Source: Apoderus coryli (taxonomy: Eukaryota; Arthropoda; Insecta; Coleoptera; Attelabidae). Taken from it: a DNA stretch of 64,000 nucleotides. Below, piece after piece: positions 32,346 through 43,284 of this stretch. The DNA lies in assembly GCA_911728435.2 (NCBI GenBank), contig OU452202.1, positions 13,309,135 to 13,373,134 of the forward strand, written 5' to 3'. Made by a program: the position numbers and the translations under genes. The first letter of the stretch is position 1; the number at the start of each line of letters is the position of its first letter. The notes below the pieces were generated by a model. The model was not told the DNA's origin and did not search any database. It worked only from the letters and a program-made list of their open reading frames with translations.

Positions 32346-32890
32346 TCATTTTTTATTAATTTGTTTAAATATTTCTACATAACTTAACTATTATTAATAA
32401 AGTATCAAAAAGTACTATTTAGAGAATTACCAGAAACAGAAAATGGATTACTGAATTACTGCCATAATCATCCATAATTGAAGTAATTCTCAGTACCCTG
32501 GTGTGTCACTTCATCGATATTCTGACTTCAAATGATTATTATAGAAACAAAATCAAATTTATGTAAATTGCAGCTGCGGCCAAAGAATTTTATATATTAC
32601 TTATCTTACAAAATCGACTATTATTTAAAGTCAAATTTAATATTAGTCCAAAAATTAGACTTCTTGACGTTGTCACTGACTTTACTCCTCAGTTCCCTGG
32701 CTATGCCTTCTATCGCTTATTTTACTATTTAAAATGTAAAAGTCGGTGGTTCCATCTAACATTTCTTTAAAATACTAACTAGATTTAAACATAACGTCTT
32801 TCCCAACCTCAATTTATCATCCGTTCAGTACGTTTTACACACTTTTCAAGTGAACACATAGAGCTGAGACGGTCAACATATCAGTCCACT

Positions 32891-33224
32891 GGTAAGTATT
32901 TTTTTCAAATATTTATATTTTTGGTAATATTTTGTAACGTACTTTTATGCAACACGTTTGCAGTTATTAAATTTATAGGATTTATATTTAAAAAAACAAG
33001 TAAATATGTACTCTTTTATCAAATAAGTCAATGTTTCTCAGTACCCTGGCTTCAGTCCCCTGTAAAATATGTTTACAGGGGACTGAGAACCATCCAGGGA
33101 ACTGATAAACATTTAGCAGAGCACTGTTAAATTGCTATTTAATGGAATAATTTTCTACTGAATGTTTTAATAAAAGTTGAAAAGTTCGTGAAAGACAATT
33201 ACGCATTAAATATTTATATTCCAG
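32891..33224 (+). other. Probable 5'UTR intron of the Sola-like gene
   Basis: The donor CCACTG|GTAAGTATTTTT at 32891 is a textbook insect site. The acceptor TATTTATATTCCAG| at 33224 is followed after eight bases by the ATG at 33233. The intron would be 334 bp and contains the palindrome at 33039-33104. Upstream exon sequence (...TCAACATATCAGTCCACTG) contains no long frame, consistent with 5'UTR. Confidence 0.5.
33039..33104. repeat. Cruciform-capable double palindrome
   Basis: The inner stem TCAGTCCCCTGTAAA (33052-33066) pairs perfectly with 33072-33086 around a 5-base loop. The outer arms CAGTACCCTGG (33039-33049) and CCAGGGAACTG (33094-33104) pair with one mismatch. It lies in the putative intron and repeats the motif that recurs around the element. 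Confidence 0.85.
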
Positions 33225-33232
33225 AAACAAAA

Positions 33233-34924
33233 ATGAAGCCAAAAAATAAATTAACCCGTGAAGAAACACTACAACGAAAAAGAGAAGCTGAGCGAGCTCG
33301 TTACCAAAGAATTAAAAATGAACCTGTCAAATTAGCTGCTCAGAAAGAAAAAGAAAAGCAAAAGTACGAGGTGAAGAAACTGAAAGGAACGAGAAAACTA
33401 GTATAAGAAATTACCCCACGAGAGCAGAGACTAACCCGAAAAAAATGGAGGAAGTATTCAAGGGATTATTATTTGAAACAGAACACCAAGAAATCAAGTA
33501 TGCGCAAATTTGTAACGCAAAATACACCACCAACTTCTAGTGATGAAGCCGTAAATGATGAATCTGTGCCACAAATTCGGAAACTGCTAAAACATGAAAC
33601 GTCGAGAATTAGCGAAGGTAAAAGGCGATCCATTCGGCAACGGCGAAAACGAAATGTCGAATTGAAGAAAAACGACATCAAAATTACAAAATTAAAGGCT
33701 CAATTAAACAAATACAAAAAGAGATATTACCGAAATAAAAATTAGAAGATAATTTCGCCCAACAGTGCTATGGTGAAATTAGGTGACAATCCGGCAACAT
33801 GAGTAGATGTCGTAAAAAAGGCTTTATTCGGAGAAACAATAGAAGAACAAATCAAAGAAAACTTTTCAAAAATGAAGACTGCAAAAGAGATATCTAATAA
33901 ATTACTTGTGGGTTCAATTTGTAAAAAAAGAAAAGTTTGGAAATTCCAAAACCAACTCATCACTTATAAAAAAATCTGGCAATGAAATAAACAAAAACAA
34001 CAAAATGTTAATGGACAAATTAAAAAAATAGTACAAAAATTTTTTGAGGATGATAAATATAGTAGATTGGGAGCAGGAAAAAAGGAATTTGTAAGGAGAG
34101 GTAAAATTAGGAAACAAAAGCGTTACCGTTTAGATACGCTAAAAAATTTGTTCGGAGAGTTTTTAAAAACTACAAATACGAAAATTAGTTTTTCAACTTT
34201 GGCTATATTTCGGCCATTTTGGGTTGTCACAGCGAAAGTAACCGACAGAGACACATGTATGTGTACTCTTCACAGTAATTTCCAATTAACTATTATTGCT
34301 CTTAATAGCGCGAAAATATTAAAAGTTACAAACTATCAGAATGTCTTAAATTTGTTATGCTGTGACAGGTATAATGAAAAATGTCTAACGAGAACGTGGG
34401 AAAAATGCTTCAATAATGTTCTACCATACGAAGAGTTTAACAACAAGAAGGAAATACTATACAGGCAATGGGTTTCATCTAAAGTATGCTTTGATGATCC
34501 CAAAACAAAATTGAAACAATTTGTAGTAAAACAGAAAAAAGAAACTTGAATTTTTGCCACGGGAACTTATATTGAAGTTAGAGCAAGATACAGTAAATTT
34601 TTTAAAGCACGAAACCAACATAGTTCACCAGTATCATTCTATCCAATACCTAAAAAATTCGCTTAGTGACCACGACGTAATAATTCACATGGATTTTTCG
34701 GAAAACTACTGTACCAAGTATAATCAGGAAATACAGTCATTTCACTTTGAAGGTTCACATGCTGATTGCTTGTGTTTGATTTGCGGTGTTCGCTATAGTG
34801 AAGACACATCAGGACACGACTGGATCCAATGGATACTGTGCAGCCAATGGGCGCAATTAAGTTGCATCAAGGGAGATACCATATCGTTCGTTTGTCCGAA
34901 TTGTTCTCCTGATACATACAACTG
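33233..34924 (+). pseudogene. Sola-like transposase with basic N-terminus and PHD-like C-terminal finger
   Basis: One frame runs from ATG 33233 to about 34546 with four in-frame stops (33404, 33743, about 33798 and about 33984) but no frameshift. One frameshift near 34547 then leads to 34924. In order: a very basic coiled N-terminus (REETLQRKREAERARYQ), a second basic part (RLTRKKWRKYSRDYY, RRSIRQRRKRNVELKK), then KKALFGETIEEQIKENF, SRLGAGKKEFVRRGKIRKQK, and a cysteine-bearing DNA-binding-like region (FRPFWVVTAKV, TDRDTCMCTLHSNF, LLCCDRYNEKCLTRTWEKC). In the second frame VIIHMDFSENYCTKY holds a probable first catalytic Asp. The text then jumps from FHFEGSH to CLCLICGVRYSE, ...WIQWILCSQWAQLSCI and FVCPNC, a PHD-like Cys4-His-Cys-type finger. 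About 250-300 residues with the other catalytic residues appear deleted. I recall this family as widespread and poorly described in insects and cnidarians; the Sola assignment is inference. Confidence 0.65.
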
Positions 34925-35213
34925 ATATTATTTTGTATTTTTATTTCCATATTTTTAAAAAAGAATGTATTGTTTATTTTGATAATTAAACGTTATGATA
35001 TAATAATGTTATTTTCTATCAGGCCCCTGTTTACTGGGTTAGTCCCCTGTCACCTAATTTTCTTCAAATCCTCATAAAATTGACTGGCCCGTTCTAGAGT
35101 GCTATTAAAAAGGACCAACGGGGATGTAACCAAACTTTTCAAACTCAAAACTTGTCGTTTTGGTTTTGCCAAAATTATTGTCAAATAATTCCGACTTTTG
35201 TAGAACTACCCAT

Positions 35214-36207
35214 CTATTCATTTGTTCTGTTTAAACCAGTCTGGGCTGAAATATACCCACGCATCACTTGTTACGCTAAATAGAAAAAACCCCCAATACT
35301 AAATATAGGTTATATATAAGTTATATGAACGTAAATTTTAATTTTCGATGATTTTGTTACTACCCATGTACAAAATTCAACACGATTTAAAATCAATATT
35401 GAAAAGTCCTTGATGCAGTTGCACTGTGTTTGGATGGTAGCTTTCGTTAAACTGCCTTAACAGTCTTTCAAATACCCCTTTTTTTTTGGATGATATTACG
35501 CCGGGAATCTTTGAGCGTAAACTCGCAATGCCAGGAAAGCGTTTTTGGACCACTCTCCCAGAGTAAAAATCATGTCTATTCTTTCTCCTTTGGAATAGGT
35601 TCGCATTTTTGATTAATTGAATTAAATCAAATGTCACAGATAAAAAACTGTTTTATGAGAAATTCCCAACTCTTAGAGTAAGAATTTTCAACAGACTATT
35701 TGACAGTAAATATCAAATTAAAAAAAAATGTATTCTGTCTTCTCAAGTTCTCATGGCTGACTTAATAAATATTATAATCTTGAAAATTCTTTCTATTATT
35801 ACCAAAATATGTGTGCCTCTTCCATGCAAAATTAAAGATATCCATATCTATAGGAAAACTTTACTTTAACTTTAATTTTTGCATCATCAAATACAGAAAC
35901 TACATGAAACTAAGAGATTCAATTAAAAATTCGCCTAATATTATGAATATGTGCATTTTCCACGAAAACGTCAAGAGTTATCCATAGGAAAAAAAAATAT
36001 TTGACAGATAATTACTTTGTGCATCTAATTTTGACCTCATATACCGGGTGTTCCACTTGAAATAAACAAGTTATTTAGAATTAAACTTTACGTTCATATA
36101 ATTTATATTATTGGTATTTACTATTAGGGGTTTTTTTATTTGGTGTAACAGGTGATGAGTGGGTATATTTATCAGCCCAGACTGGCTTAAAGAGAACAAA
36201 CGAATAG
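35214..36207. mobile_element. ~1-kb element with ~130-bp inverted repeats
   Basis: Left arm 35214-35343 (CTATTCATTTGTTCTGTTTA, CCAGTCTGGGCTGAAATATA) is the inverted copy of 36081-36207 (CCCAGACTGGCTTAAAGAG, AACAAACGAATAG). It interrupts family E between GAACTACCC and GTGAATTTTTT, which are adjacent in the copy at 32290-32320. The inside holds an 86-codon minus frame (35377-35637, motif GRVVQKRFPGIASLRSK) that I do not recognise, and a TACCGGGTGTTCC terminus at about 36049. Confidence 0.75.
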
Positions 36208-36398
36208 GTGTGAATTTTTTTCATTCAAATTATGTCTATATTTTTATAAAAAATAAAATATTTAAAAAACTGTCAGGTTTAGGTGAGATGTACTTTAATG
36301 AAAGTTAGGTTTATTTTGAAAAATATATTCATATACAGAGCATTCCATTTAAAAAACACATCTATGGTTTATTTCTTATATTTGGAAAACCCTGTATA

Positions 36399-37870
36399 AT
36401 AATAAATAATAATAATAAAGCTCTTTATTTTCAACAGGTAACAAGACCCACTTACAGAAAATTCAAATTCATTTCTAGAATAAAATTACAATTTGAAACT
36501 TAAATAAAAAACAAAAACGACAAATTCACAATTATACAAATCAGTTAAAAATGCTAAATCTTATCAGTAAACAATTATAATTAAGTGCAACGTTTTAAAC
36601 AAAAATAATCAACTAAAAAAATTAAAAATTCATGTGGCTCAAAACACCAGACAGAGAATCCACACCAATATCCGACCCCGCACAATAGTCATTAAAAACG
36701 GAGCAGATAAAATATACAGGGCTCTGCAGCAAAACATTGGATCTAGCCATGCTGAGATAAAAGGTGTTATCAGACCTCGACTCAGTTCTAGGAATACGAA
36801 ACCGAAGACAGCCAAGAAGAAACGCACAATCGATTTTATTATGCAATAAATTATACAAAAACCTGACGGAAGAGACCATTCGCCGCATCCACAAAGATGT
36901 AATGTCAAATGTTGAAAGCAGGACATCGTGATCTGCAGCCCTCGGTGGATATACTCCAAACTCCCTAAAATATAAATACTTTACGAATCGCCTCTGCACA
37001 GACTCTAATGCACGTGCATGGCACTGATACAAGGGACTCCACACGATCGAACAATACTCAAGTCTAGCCCGCACAAATGAAAAATATAATAATTTAGTGG
37101 TTGAAATATTTCTAAACTTTTTAGTGTTTCTGATCACAAACCCCAACATACGGGATGCAGATGCGGACAAGTGCTCATAGTGGGGAACAAAGGTTAACGC
37201 TTCATTAAACAATACATCCAAGTCTCGAACCTGCGAAAGTCTTTCACTGGGTACAGCTCCAATAGTGTAATTCCAAATTACTGGGTTTTTCACTCTGTGA
37301 AAGCTAACAACGTTACATTTAGAAATGTTCAAATAGAGCTTATTTCGATTGCACCAGTTGTCGACAACTCGCAGTGCGTTTTGGAGTACCCCGCAGTCCT
37401 CTATGGAGTCAATCCTACAAAATATCTTTAGATCATCAGCATAAGCCAATTTGGGACATTCTATAATTTCAACAAGATCATTAATAAAGATGTTAAACAA
37501 TAGTGGGCCAAGGTTTGATCCCTGTGGCACACCTGATGTTGAAGCAAACTTTCTGGACTTATAACCTTCACACTCAACAAACTGCATGCGATCGACAAGG
37601 TAAGATTCAAACAGCTTAACAAGCCCATTGGAAAAACCAATCCTATCTAAATGCTTCAAGAGTATATAATGGTCAATGCGGTCAAATGCCTTACGGAAAT
37701 CCGTATATACAACATCTACCTGAGATCGATGATCCAGGGCCTCACATATGCTATGTGAAAAGGAGGACAAGTTAGTTAGACAAGAACGTCCTCCAATAAA
37801 ACCGTGCTGATATGGAGACAATAAAATTTTTACTTGCGGATTCAGTTTATTGTGCAAGGCAATCTCGATA
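36399..37870 (-). mobile_element. 5'-truncated Jockey/CR1-like LINE
   Basis: It lies between two GTATA copies (36394-36398, 37871-37875), a short target duplication. On the minus strand it begins inside ORF2 and ends ...GAAAATAAAGAGC followed by TTATTATTATTATTTATTA, a microsatellite tail in place of poly(A), as in several CR1/Jockey-group LINEs. The length is 1,472 bp. The same kind of tail, (TTA)n, terminates the fragment at 41000-41440. Confidence 0.87.
36622..37857 (-). CDS. Reverse transcriptase, 411-codon open frame (LINE ORF2 C-terminal part)
   Basis: The longest uninterrupted frame in the window. It contains LLSPYQHGFIGGRSC (motif 2 region), VYTDFRKAFDRIDH (motif A; Asp at about residue 53), STSGVPQGSNLGPLLFN (motif B), LAYADDLKIF at residues 137-146 (motif C, both Asp present), then VRARLEYCSIVWSPLYQ and RRFVKYLYFREFGVYPP of the thumb side, and a C-terminal tail to SGVLSHMNF. 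There is no RNase H. The first Met is internal: the endonuclease and RT fingers are lost by 5' truncation, so the encoded protein would probably not support retrotransposition alone. The lack of any stop over 1.2 kb implies a recent insertion. Transcription would have to come from outside, since no promoter is retained. Confidence 0.9.
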   Translation of the reverse strand: MHNKLNPQVKILLSPYQHGFIGGRSCLTNLSSFSHSICEALDHRSQVDVVYTDFRKAFDRIDHYILLKHLDRIGFSNGLVKLFESYLVDRMQFVECEGYKSRKFASTSGVPQGSNLGPLLFNIFINDLVEIIECPKLAYADDLKIFCRIDSIEDCGVLQNALRVVDNWCNRNKLYLNISKCNVVSFHRVKNPVIWNYTIGAVPSERLSQVRDLDVLFNEALTFVPHYEHLSASASRMLGFVIRNTKKFRNISTTKLLYFSFVRARLEYCSIVWSPLYQCHARALESVQRRFVKYLYFREFGVYPPRAADHDVLLSTFDITSLWMRRMVSSVRFLYNLLHNKIDCAFLLGCLRFRIPRTESRSDNTFYLSMARSNVLLQSPVYFICSVFNDYCAGSDIGVDSLSGVLSHMNF

Positions 37871-38009
37871 GTATAGATTCACAATATTTTTAAAATGTAG
37901 CCATAAATCATTTTTATCGAACCCATGATTACAACTTTTAGGAAATTAAATAGTTTAGCCACACTATTCCGTGTCGTATGGCGTGAATAACCCTGTATAA
38001 TATGTGAAG

Positions 38010-38970
38010 TTGGAAAAGGCAAAAATGTATTAGAAGATGTTAGCATATAAATAACTGTTTGCTACCTACCAAGCAATTCTTTAGATGTACAGGAAATATA
38101 GAAAGAAGATATGCTCAATAAACTTTAAAATATAACTTTACAAGAGTTAGGAGTAGATCATTACTAAAGGCATAGATACACAAATTTATCTATGCTAAAG
38201 GGTAACAAAGTTCCGTAATTAGTCTAGATGGAGAATACAATATAAAAAAGTTTATATTTATGATATACATATATATTTTGTGGTAGCCTCTATGGTTCCT
38301 GAAATAAGGTTCTGGGGACCTAGGTGCCATAGGGAAATATGAAATCGTATAATTATGACCATGAGCAAATGCTAGAAATATATCTATTTCTCCTCCAGGT
38401 GTATTCTGTGTCAATTCTACACGGTAATTCTCGTAAAAATACCAAGTCTATGTGTAAAAAGTTCACGAATTGTGTGTCTGTGGGCTTAACGTAGATCACT
38501 TTTCGTTTAAAATTAGGTGCGATTTTTTTACTGTGTGAGTTTACTTTAACCTTTTATACTTTCAAATAAGTATTACCTTTTTCATATAGCTATACTCGAT
38601 CCCTCGCAAATATTTTTTTCGTTCTAAGCTTTGGTTGATTATTTATAAATCAGTTATTGTGGATCTTAACGAGGCGCATTTTTTCATTCAAATTTTTTTT
38701 AAATCGTAGTTGAAGGTCCCGGGTTTTTTTTTCTTTGTGTTAGACATTTTTTTTCTTTAAACCATGTTTCACAAATACTCGTTTTTTTTGTGTTTGCCAT
38801 TGGCGTAGCAGACACTTACAGACATATTTACTTTTTTTTTTTTTGTAAAACATACCTACTGTTAATACGTAAACCGGATTATGCGTAGGTATATGTCACA
38901 CATCAAATATGCGTTGTGTGCGATTATTTACGTTTACAATTTGCATTCACCAATGTCATCACATGCCGGT
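38010..38970. other. No gene recognised
   Basis: AT-rich DNA with several T runs of 8-12 bases (38665-38840). A sequence ATACACTGTGTCCAAGATAA at about 38969 resembles a transposon terminus but has no visible partner. Confidence 0.5.
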
Positions 38971-39228
38971 ATACACTGTGTCCAAGATAAGAATGGGAAA
39001 GCATTGAAATCTTGGAAACGGTAAGAGTTCCAATGTCAGTTAAATTAGAGAAAAGTTGTACAATTTAAACACCTTTTAAATGGTGTTTTCAAAAGTAAAC
39101 TAACTTTAGCCGTTTTCGAGAATTTTTGAAAAAACGATTTTTTGCGACTTTAGTTTTTATTTATTTCTGACATTCTTTTTTGTTCTACAAATTCCTGAAG
39201 CTTTATATATTTATTTATTTATTTTCTC

Positions 39229-39635
39229 TGGGGTAATATAGGTTCACAAAATTACTCGAACTTTGAAATAAATTGTTGGTTTATTTCATGTCATATATAC
39301 AAAACCCAACGTTTAGACAACTCTATTCATATTGTCTTCCTCAGGTCCTCTTAAAACATCGTTGTTATCGTTAGTATACTAAAACCCTACTGTGAGAGTC
39401 GTCTGGCATAATATATCAGAATTCTATTTGTTTAAGAACTTACAATTATGCAGTTAGATAAAAGACATTTAAAATTCCTCAAAGTAACAACGATGTTTTA
39501 AGAGTGCCTGAGGAAGACAACATGAAAAGTTGTCAAAACGTCGTGTTTTGGATATATGACATGAAATAAAACACCATTTTATTTCAAAGTTCTAGTAATT
39601 TTGTGAACCTATATTACCGAAGAAAAAAATAATAA
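39229..39635. repeat. Penelope-like tails in inverted orientation, ~140-bp arms
   Basis: Left arm 39229-39365 (GGTAATATAGGTTCACAAAA, AACGTTTAGACAACTC, CTTCCTCAGGTCCTCTTAAA) is the inverted copy of 39479-39627 (TTTTAAGAGTGCCTGAGGAA, GTTGTCAAAACGTCGTG, TTGTGAACCTATATTACC). The CCTGAGGAAGACAA...GTTGTCAAAACGTCG hairpin is the typical Penelope-like 3' signature. The ~110 bp in the middle is unrelated to both arms. No RT or GIY-YIG endonuclease was found. Confidence 0.7.
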
Positions 39636-39744
39636 ATTTCTGACATTTTTACAGATATAAAAAAATTAAAGGCACTTTCTCATTGCCGAGCTATACGACA
39701 CTGTTATTCAATTGTTAATTTGCTCTGTATTATTTCACTCTAAT

Positions 39745-39840
39745 AGATATTAACGCATTGTGTTTACTATCCAGTTTAATACTTCTGTGGGCCTAATACG
39801 CGAATTGATATTTGCCGTCGGGTAAAATGGACCGACCACA
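39745..39840 (+). repeat. Repeat segment paired with an inverted copy at 43285-43400
   Basis: TACTATCCAGTTTAATACTT, CTGTGGGCCTAATACGCG, AATTGATATTTGCCGTCG and GGTAAAATGGACC recur inverted at 43285-43400. The two copies bracket 3.5 kb of DNA, including the first duplicon. It carries a variant of the 13-copy motif. Confidence 0.75.
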
Positions 39841-40459
39841 ACGATTCATGTTTTCGGTAAATAATAAATAAATAAATAAACAATATTTGTTGTTTGTATT
39901 CCGTTCAATGTTTTTTTACTGAAAAATTCCAGTATGCATTATTTCATGACCTTTGAATAAGGAAAAACAATTTCGATTGCGCCATGAAATCACTGTCAGA
40001 AACAATTTGATTCTACGAATGCTATTAATATATAAACTTCATAATAGGTTTTGCACCGTGGTATAGATTATACCTGACGCATAGCCACAACATGGTATCG
40101 TATGGCATTCGTTCTGGATAAATCTTTCGGGGCCAAAAATCAACCTGAGAGAAATAGAACAAGACATATTGCAAAGGAACAGATAATAGTCTGACAAATA
40201 CTTATGATCCTACGATGGAGATTGCACATCTAGATTATTATCGTAATTGCTAAAAACGGTGATGGTCAGCTCTTTATAACTTCATAATATGATCAACTCT
40301 AACCAGAAAGTTTGTTTTCTCACAAAGTGTACTTAGTGTAAAAATTAATATTTGAATTTGCTTCAGTATACCGAAATTGATCAGTAACTTTATGTCAAAC
40401 TGCATATTTTTTAGTTCTAAGGTGGAAGTTTAAGGAACATAATTCCATAAGTTAATTAA

Positions 40460-42275
40460 TATTTTTTTTCTTCGTTTCATTCAGTTTCACTTCATAATAT
40501 TGTACCAACTTTGCTGCTGATACTTCTGTTTGCCTAATCAGTCAAATGAAATTTCCCATAAGAAGTAATGTAATGGGACAAAATGAACATAGATCGATGA
40601 TCGATCGATCATACATGCTGAAATCACTTGAGGATTTTATCTTTAAAACTTGTCCTGCAATTAGTAGGGAATAGAGGTTCAACTCCTTGAAATACGATTA
40701 GTGTTTATGAACAGACTATGGAGGGGAAAAAATGCGTCCTATAAATAATTACTATAGTTGGGACGAAAGAAATTCTGAGGTATTGGAGCGGATTATCACT
40801 AGATTTTTTTCACCAAAACTGCTTGCGTGTTAACTAACAACTTTGTAATTGTAACCAATTTTTACGTCATGACCATAACACAACTCTATACGAGTTGCAT
40901 TTGAAGATTAAGACCCATTTTCCATCTGCCTTTTTTACATTCTTCTGGTTCTCCACTAGCACCCCTCACGTGCGTACGAATGGAGTACTTCAGCCTTTAA
41001 AATAATAATAATAATAATAAATTTAGTTGTAGTTCAACATAACATAAAATTCAAATTCTACAATACATACATTTATAATGCATAAACACAAAGGAACTAC
41101 AAAATGGGTTAGATGGCAGTTAAAAACTGATATAGAAATCTAACCCCAAAAATAAATTACAAATTCTAAAAAATACCACTGTACACATAATTAGGGAAAT
41201 TGAAAGGGTGTCTCGTGTAGCGCAATCAAAAATAACCAAAAATAACTAGAAATAATCACTATCAAATATCCATGTTTATAACGATTAACATAAAACTAAA
41301 AAACTACATTTAGAGTAAATCTATTAAAGTGGATTCAACAAACGTTCATTAAATTTTTTTTTGAACGAACCAATATTCAGATGTTTTAGGTTATGCGGTA
41401 GGTTATTATAGATATTATAGAAACAGACTTATTGTGCCTTAGATGGGCTACCGACTGGGCCATTTCATGAACCCCCAAACGGCCACCCATCCAAGTTGCA
41501 ACGGTATCAATATAGGTGCAGGTCGGCGGTACTCAGGGTTTGTGAGAACTCACCATACCGGCTCGACTTTTGCCTACTGCGTTAATATATGAAATCTATG
41601 GATAGAGTATAAGAAGATTGAAAGACAGAGAAGCCTGCAAGCATAAGGTTGAGCGTCCATAAAGCATTTGCAATTGCGGAGGTTCACCGTTGTCATAGTG
41701 GTGATCTACGGGTAAAACTTGTAAACCAAACTCCATAAGGTAAACTTTAACGAAGGCGATTTCAGGAACGAAAAATAGCAGTTATGATGAGATGAATTGT
41801 GAAATAAAAGTAAGGGAGTGAAGTTTCGGGATAAATAATAAACTATTTATTTCATAATATTTTGTTAATGGTTCTACTCTTTGAGTTTGAAGTTGTTGTT
41901 AACTTGCATAACAAAGTAGGATTTATTTAATTTGATTACTATATAGGTTGCAGTTATGTCAGCCTAATAACCGAAATGTTATTTTCCATAAGAAGTAATG
42001 TGGGGTAAAACCGACCACGAGGATAGATGATAGCGTTTAATCACGAACTTGTAAGTCCCAATATATTTTACATATCAAATATGGCAGTTTTAGTGTAGCA
42101 ATTATTAGCTATATCCCAAAATTATTAAGCTTTTACGTACTCTTGATCTATATTCATTCATTTTCACGTCAAAAGGCGTTGCAATTCATGTATTGTATCA
42201 ACTTTATTGTTGATACTTCTGTTTTCCTAATCAGCCAAATTATATTTTCCATAAGAATAATGTGGGGTAAAACAA
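40460..42275 (+). repeat. Segmental duplication, copy A
   Basis: Blocks in order: AATTAGTAGGGAATAGAGG, ATGCGTCCTATAAATAATTA, CTTGCGTGTTAACTAACA, CATTTGAAGATTAAGACCC, [LINE insert 41000-41440], CCACCCATCCAAGTTGCAAC, AAGATTGAAAGACAGAGAAG, TTATGATGAGATGAATTGTG, CTCTTTGAGTTTGAAGTTG, AAAGTAGGATTTATTTAATT, then the motif at 41959 and 42211. The same blocks in the same order occur at 45700-47790. No coding function is visible. Confidence 0.85.
41000..41440 (-). mobile_element. LINE 3' end with (TTA)n tail, inserted in copy A
   Basis: The plus strand shows AAAATAATAATAATAATAAT at 40999-41020, the (TTA)n tail of a minus-strand LINE. Minus-strand reading near 41420-41330 gives YNNLPHNLKHLNIGSFKKKF then NERLLNPL, the usual C-terminal tail of LINE ORF2. 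Copy B of the duplication has no such insert (46120-46175), so it entered copy A after the duplication or was lost from B. Confidence 0.75.
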
Positions 42276-42314
42276 AACAGGTTCTTAAATTGATCTGAGA
42301 AGAAAGCTAATAAA

Positions 42315-42810
42315 TAAATAAATAGCGTTGGACGCATATGCAAAAGACAATTTTCTCAGAGTAAATGTTGAAAAGTCCAAGATAATCTATTTTAATCGTT
42401 CCGACAGGTTACCGTCGAACGCTCCTATGTTTACAATCAATGACATGCCTCTTGAGGTAGTAAAAAATTAGAGTTATTTGGGTGTTACATTTGCGTCATC
42501 GGCATGCTTTAGAAATAAGGCGCGCAAATTGGGCGACGGGCACTGCGTTGTGTAGGACAGCAAGGGGTAACATTTCTGCAATAATATGTCATAAAAAGTT
42601 GTTTGACAGTACTATAATTCAGCATTTTAGCGGGCGGTCTTCCAGTTTGGGGTCCAGGGTATTTAAATATAATAGGAAAAATACAGTCAATATATTTTAA
42701 ATCTACATCTTCCCAGAAATACAGCCACCGCACTTATAAGAACCGAAACTGGTTCTATTCATTTGGGATATTACATATTTAAATTAACATTGAAATTCCT
42801 TATTAAGCTT
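42315..42810 (+). pseudogene. Non-LTR RT thumb and C-terminal relic
   Basis: Reading across three frames: AYAKDNFLRVNVEKSKIIYF, DMPLEVVKN, a stop, SYLGVTFASSACFRNKARKL, then (shifted) PVWGPGYLNIIGKIQS and (shifted) LPRNTATALIRTETGSIHLG then YYIFKLTLKFLIKLL. This is the segment from after YADD to the C-terminus of insect LINE ORF2 proteins (typical ...L.VN..KTKI..F..., YLGV.FS..., ...PRNTP.A.IR.ETG...L...). At least two frameshifts and two stops make it non-functional. It directly follows duplicon A. Confidence 0.78.
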
Positions 42811-43284
42811 CTGTTAAGTCTTCGCCATACCATATGATGTAGATCCGTTTGTATTTTAGATTAATCTGAGAAAATAACACGTTGCCAAAAATTATTTGTT
42901 TCATTCATATATTTATTTGCAAACTCTCGATTAATTTTAACCCAATACTTTTTCCAGGCACTTTAGTTATTTTTATTACTGTCGATGTCCTTCGGCAGGC
43001 ATGATTTATTATACGTCTTATATACGAGGGAGAAATGTATCAAAAAACGCTGCATTCGATGCCCTTTTATCATAGAATAATAAATACTATAAGAAGCTCC
43101 ACTAGACGGCATCGTATGTAGTAGTTTGTACAATAGCATTCGTAGATTCTAGATTGTGACATTGATGTCATGGGGCAATCAAAAGATTTTTTCTTCATTC
43201 CAAGGTGATGAAATAAATAATGCTTACTAAAATTTATCAGGAAAAGAATCATCATATGTTGTTAACGAACAAAAAAAAACACAC

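Larger units (their letters stand above)
32491..35050 (+). mobile_element. Sola-like DNA transposon region with CAGT-CCCTG motifs
   Basis: The gene at 33233-34924 is surrounded by short related motifs: CAGTACCCTGG at 32491 and 33039, CAGTTCCCTGG at 32690, the inverted CCAGGGAACTG at 33094, TCAGTCCCCTGTAAA at 33052 with its inverse at 33072, CAGGCCCCTG at 35020 and TAGTCCCCTGT at 35040. Such clusters are what subterminal transposase-binding repeats look like. I could not fix the exact ends or a target duplication, so the bounds are approximate. Confidence 0.4.
36208..37995 (-). repeat. Repeat family E, copy split by a LINE
   Basis: Read on the minus strand from 37995: CAGGGTTATTCACGCCATAC, ...TTTATGGCTACATTTTAA to 37876, then the LINE 36399-37870, then TATACAGGGTTTTCC and onward to 36208 (AATTTTTTTCATTCAAATTA). 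Removing the LINE and one GTATA copy restores the order seen at 31984-32330. The rest of the copy continues beyond the inverted-repeat element, to about 35170. Confidence 0.85.

Noticed and set aside
33469..34560. Minus frames opposite the Sola-like gene
   Set aside because: Rich in F, L and S as expected from the antisense of Lys/Glu-rich coding DNA.
36634..36959. Short frames within the 411-codon RT
   Set aside because: Shadows in other registers of the intact RT frame.
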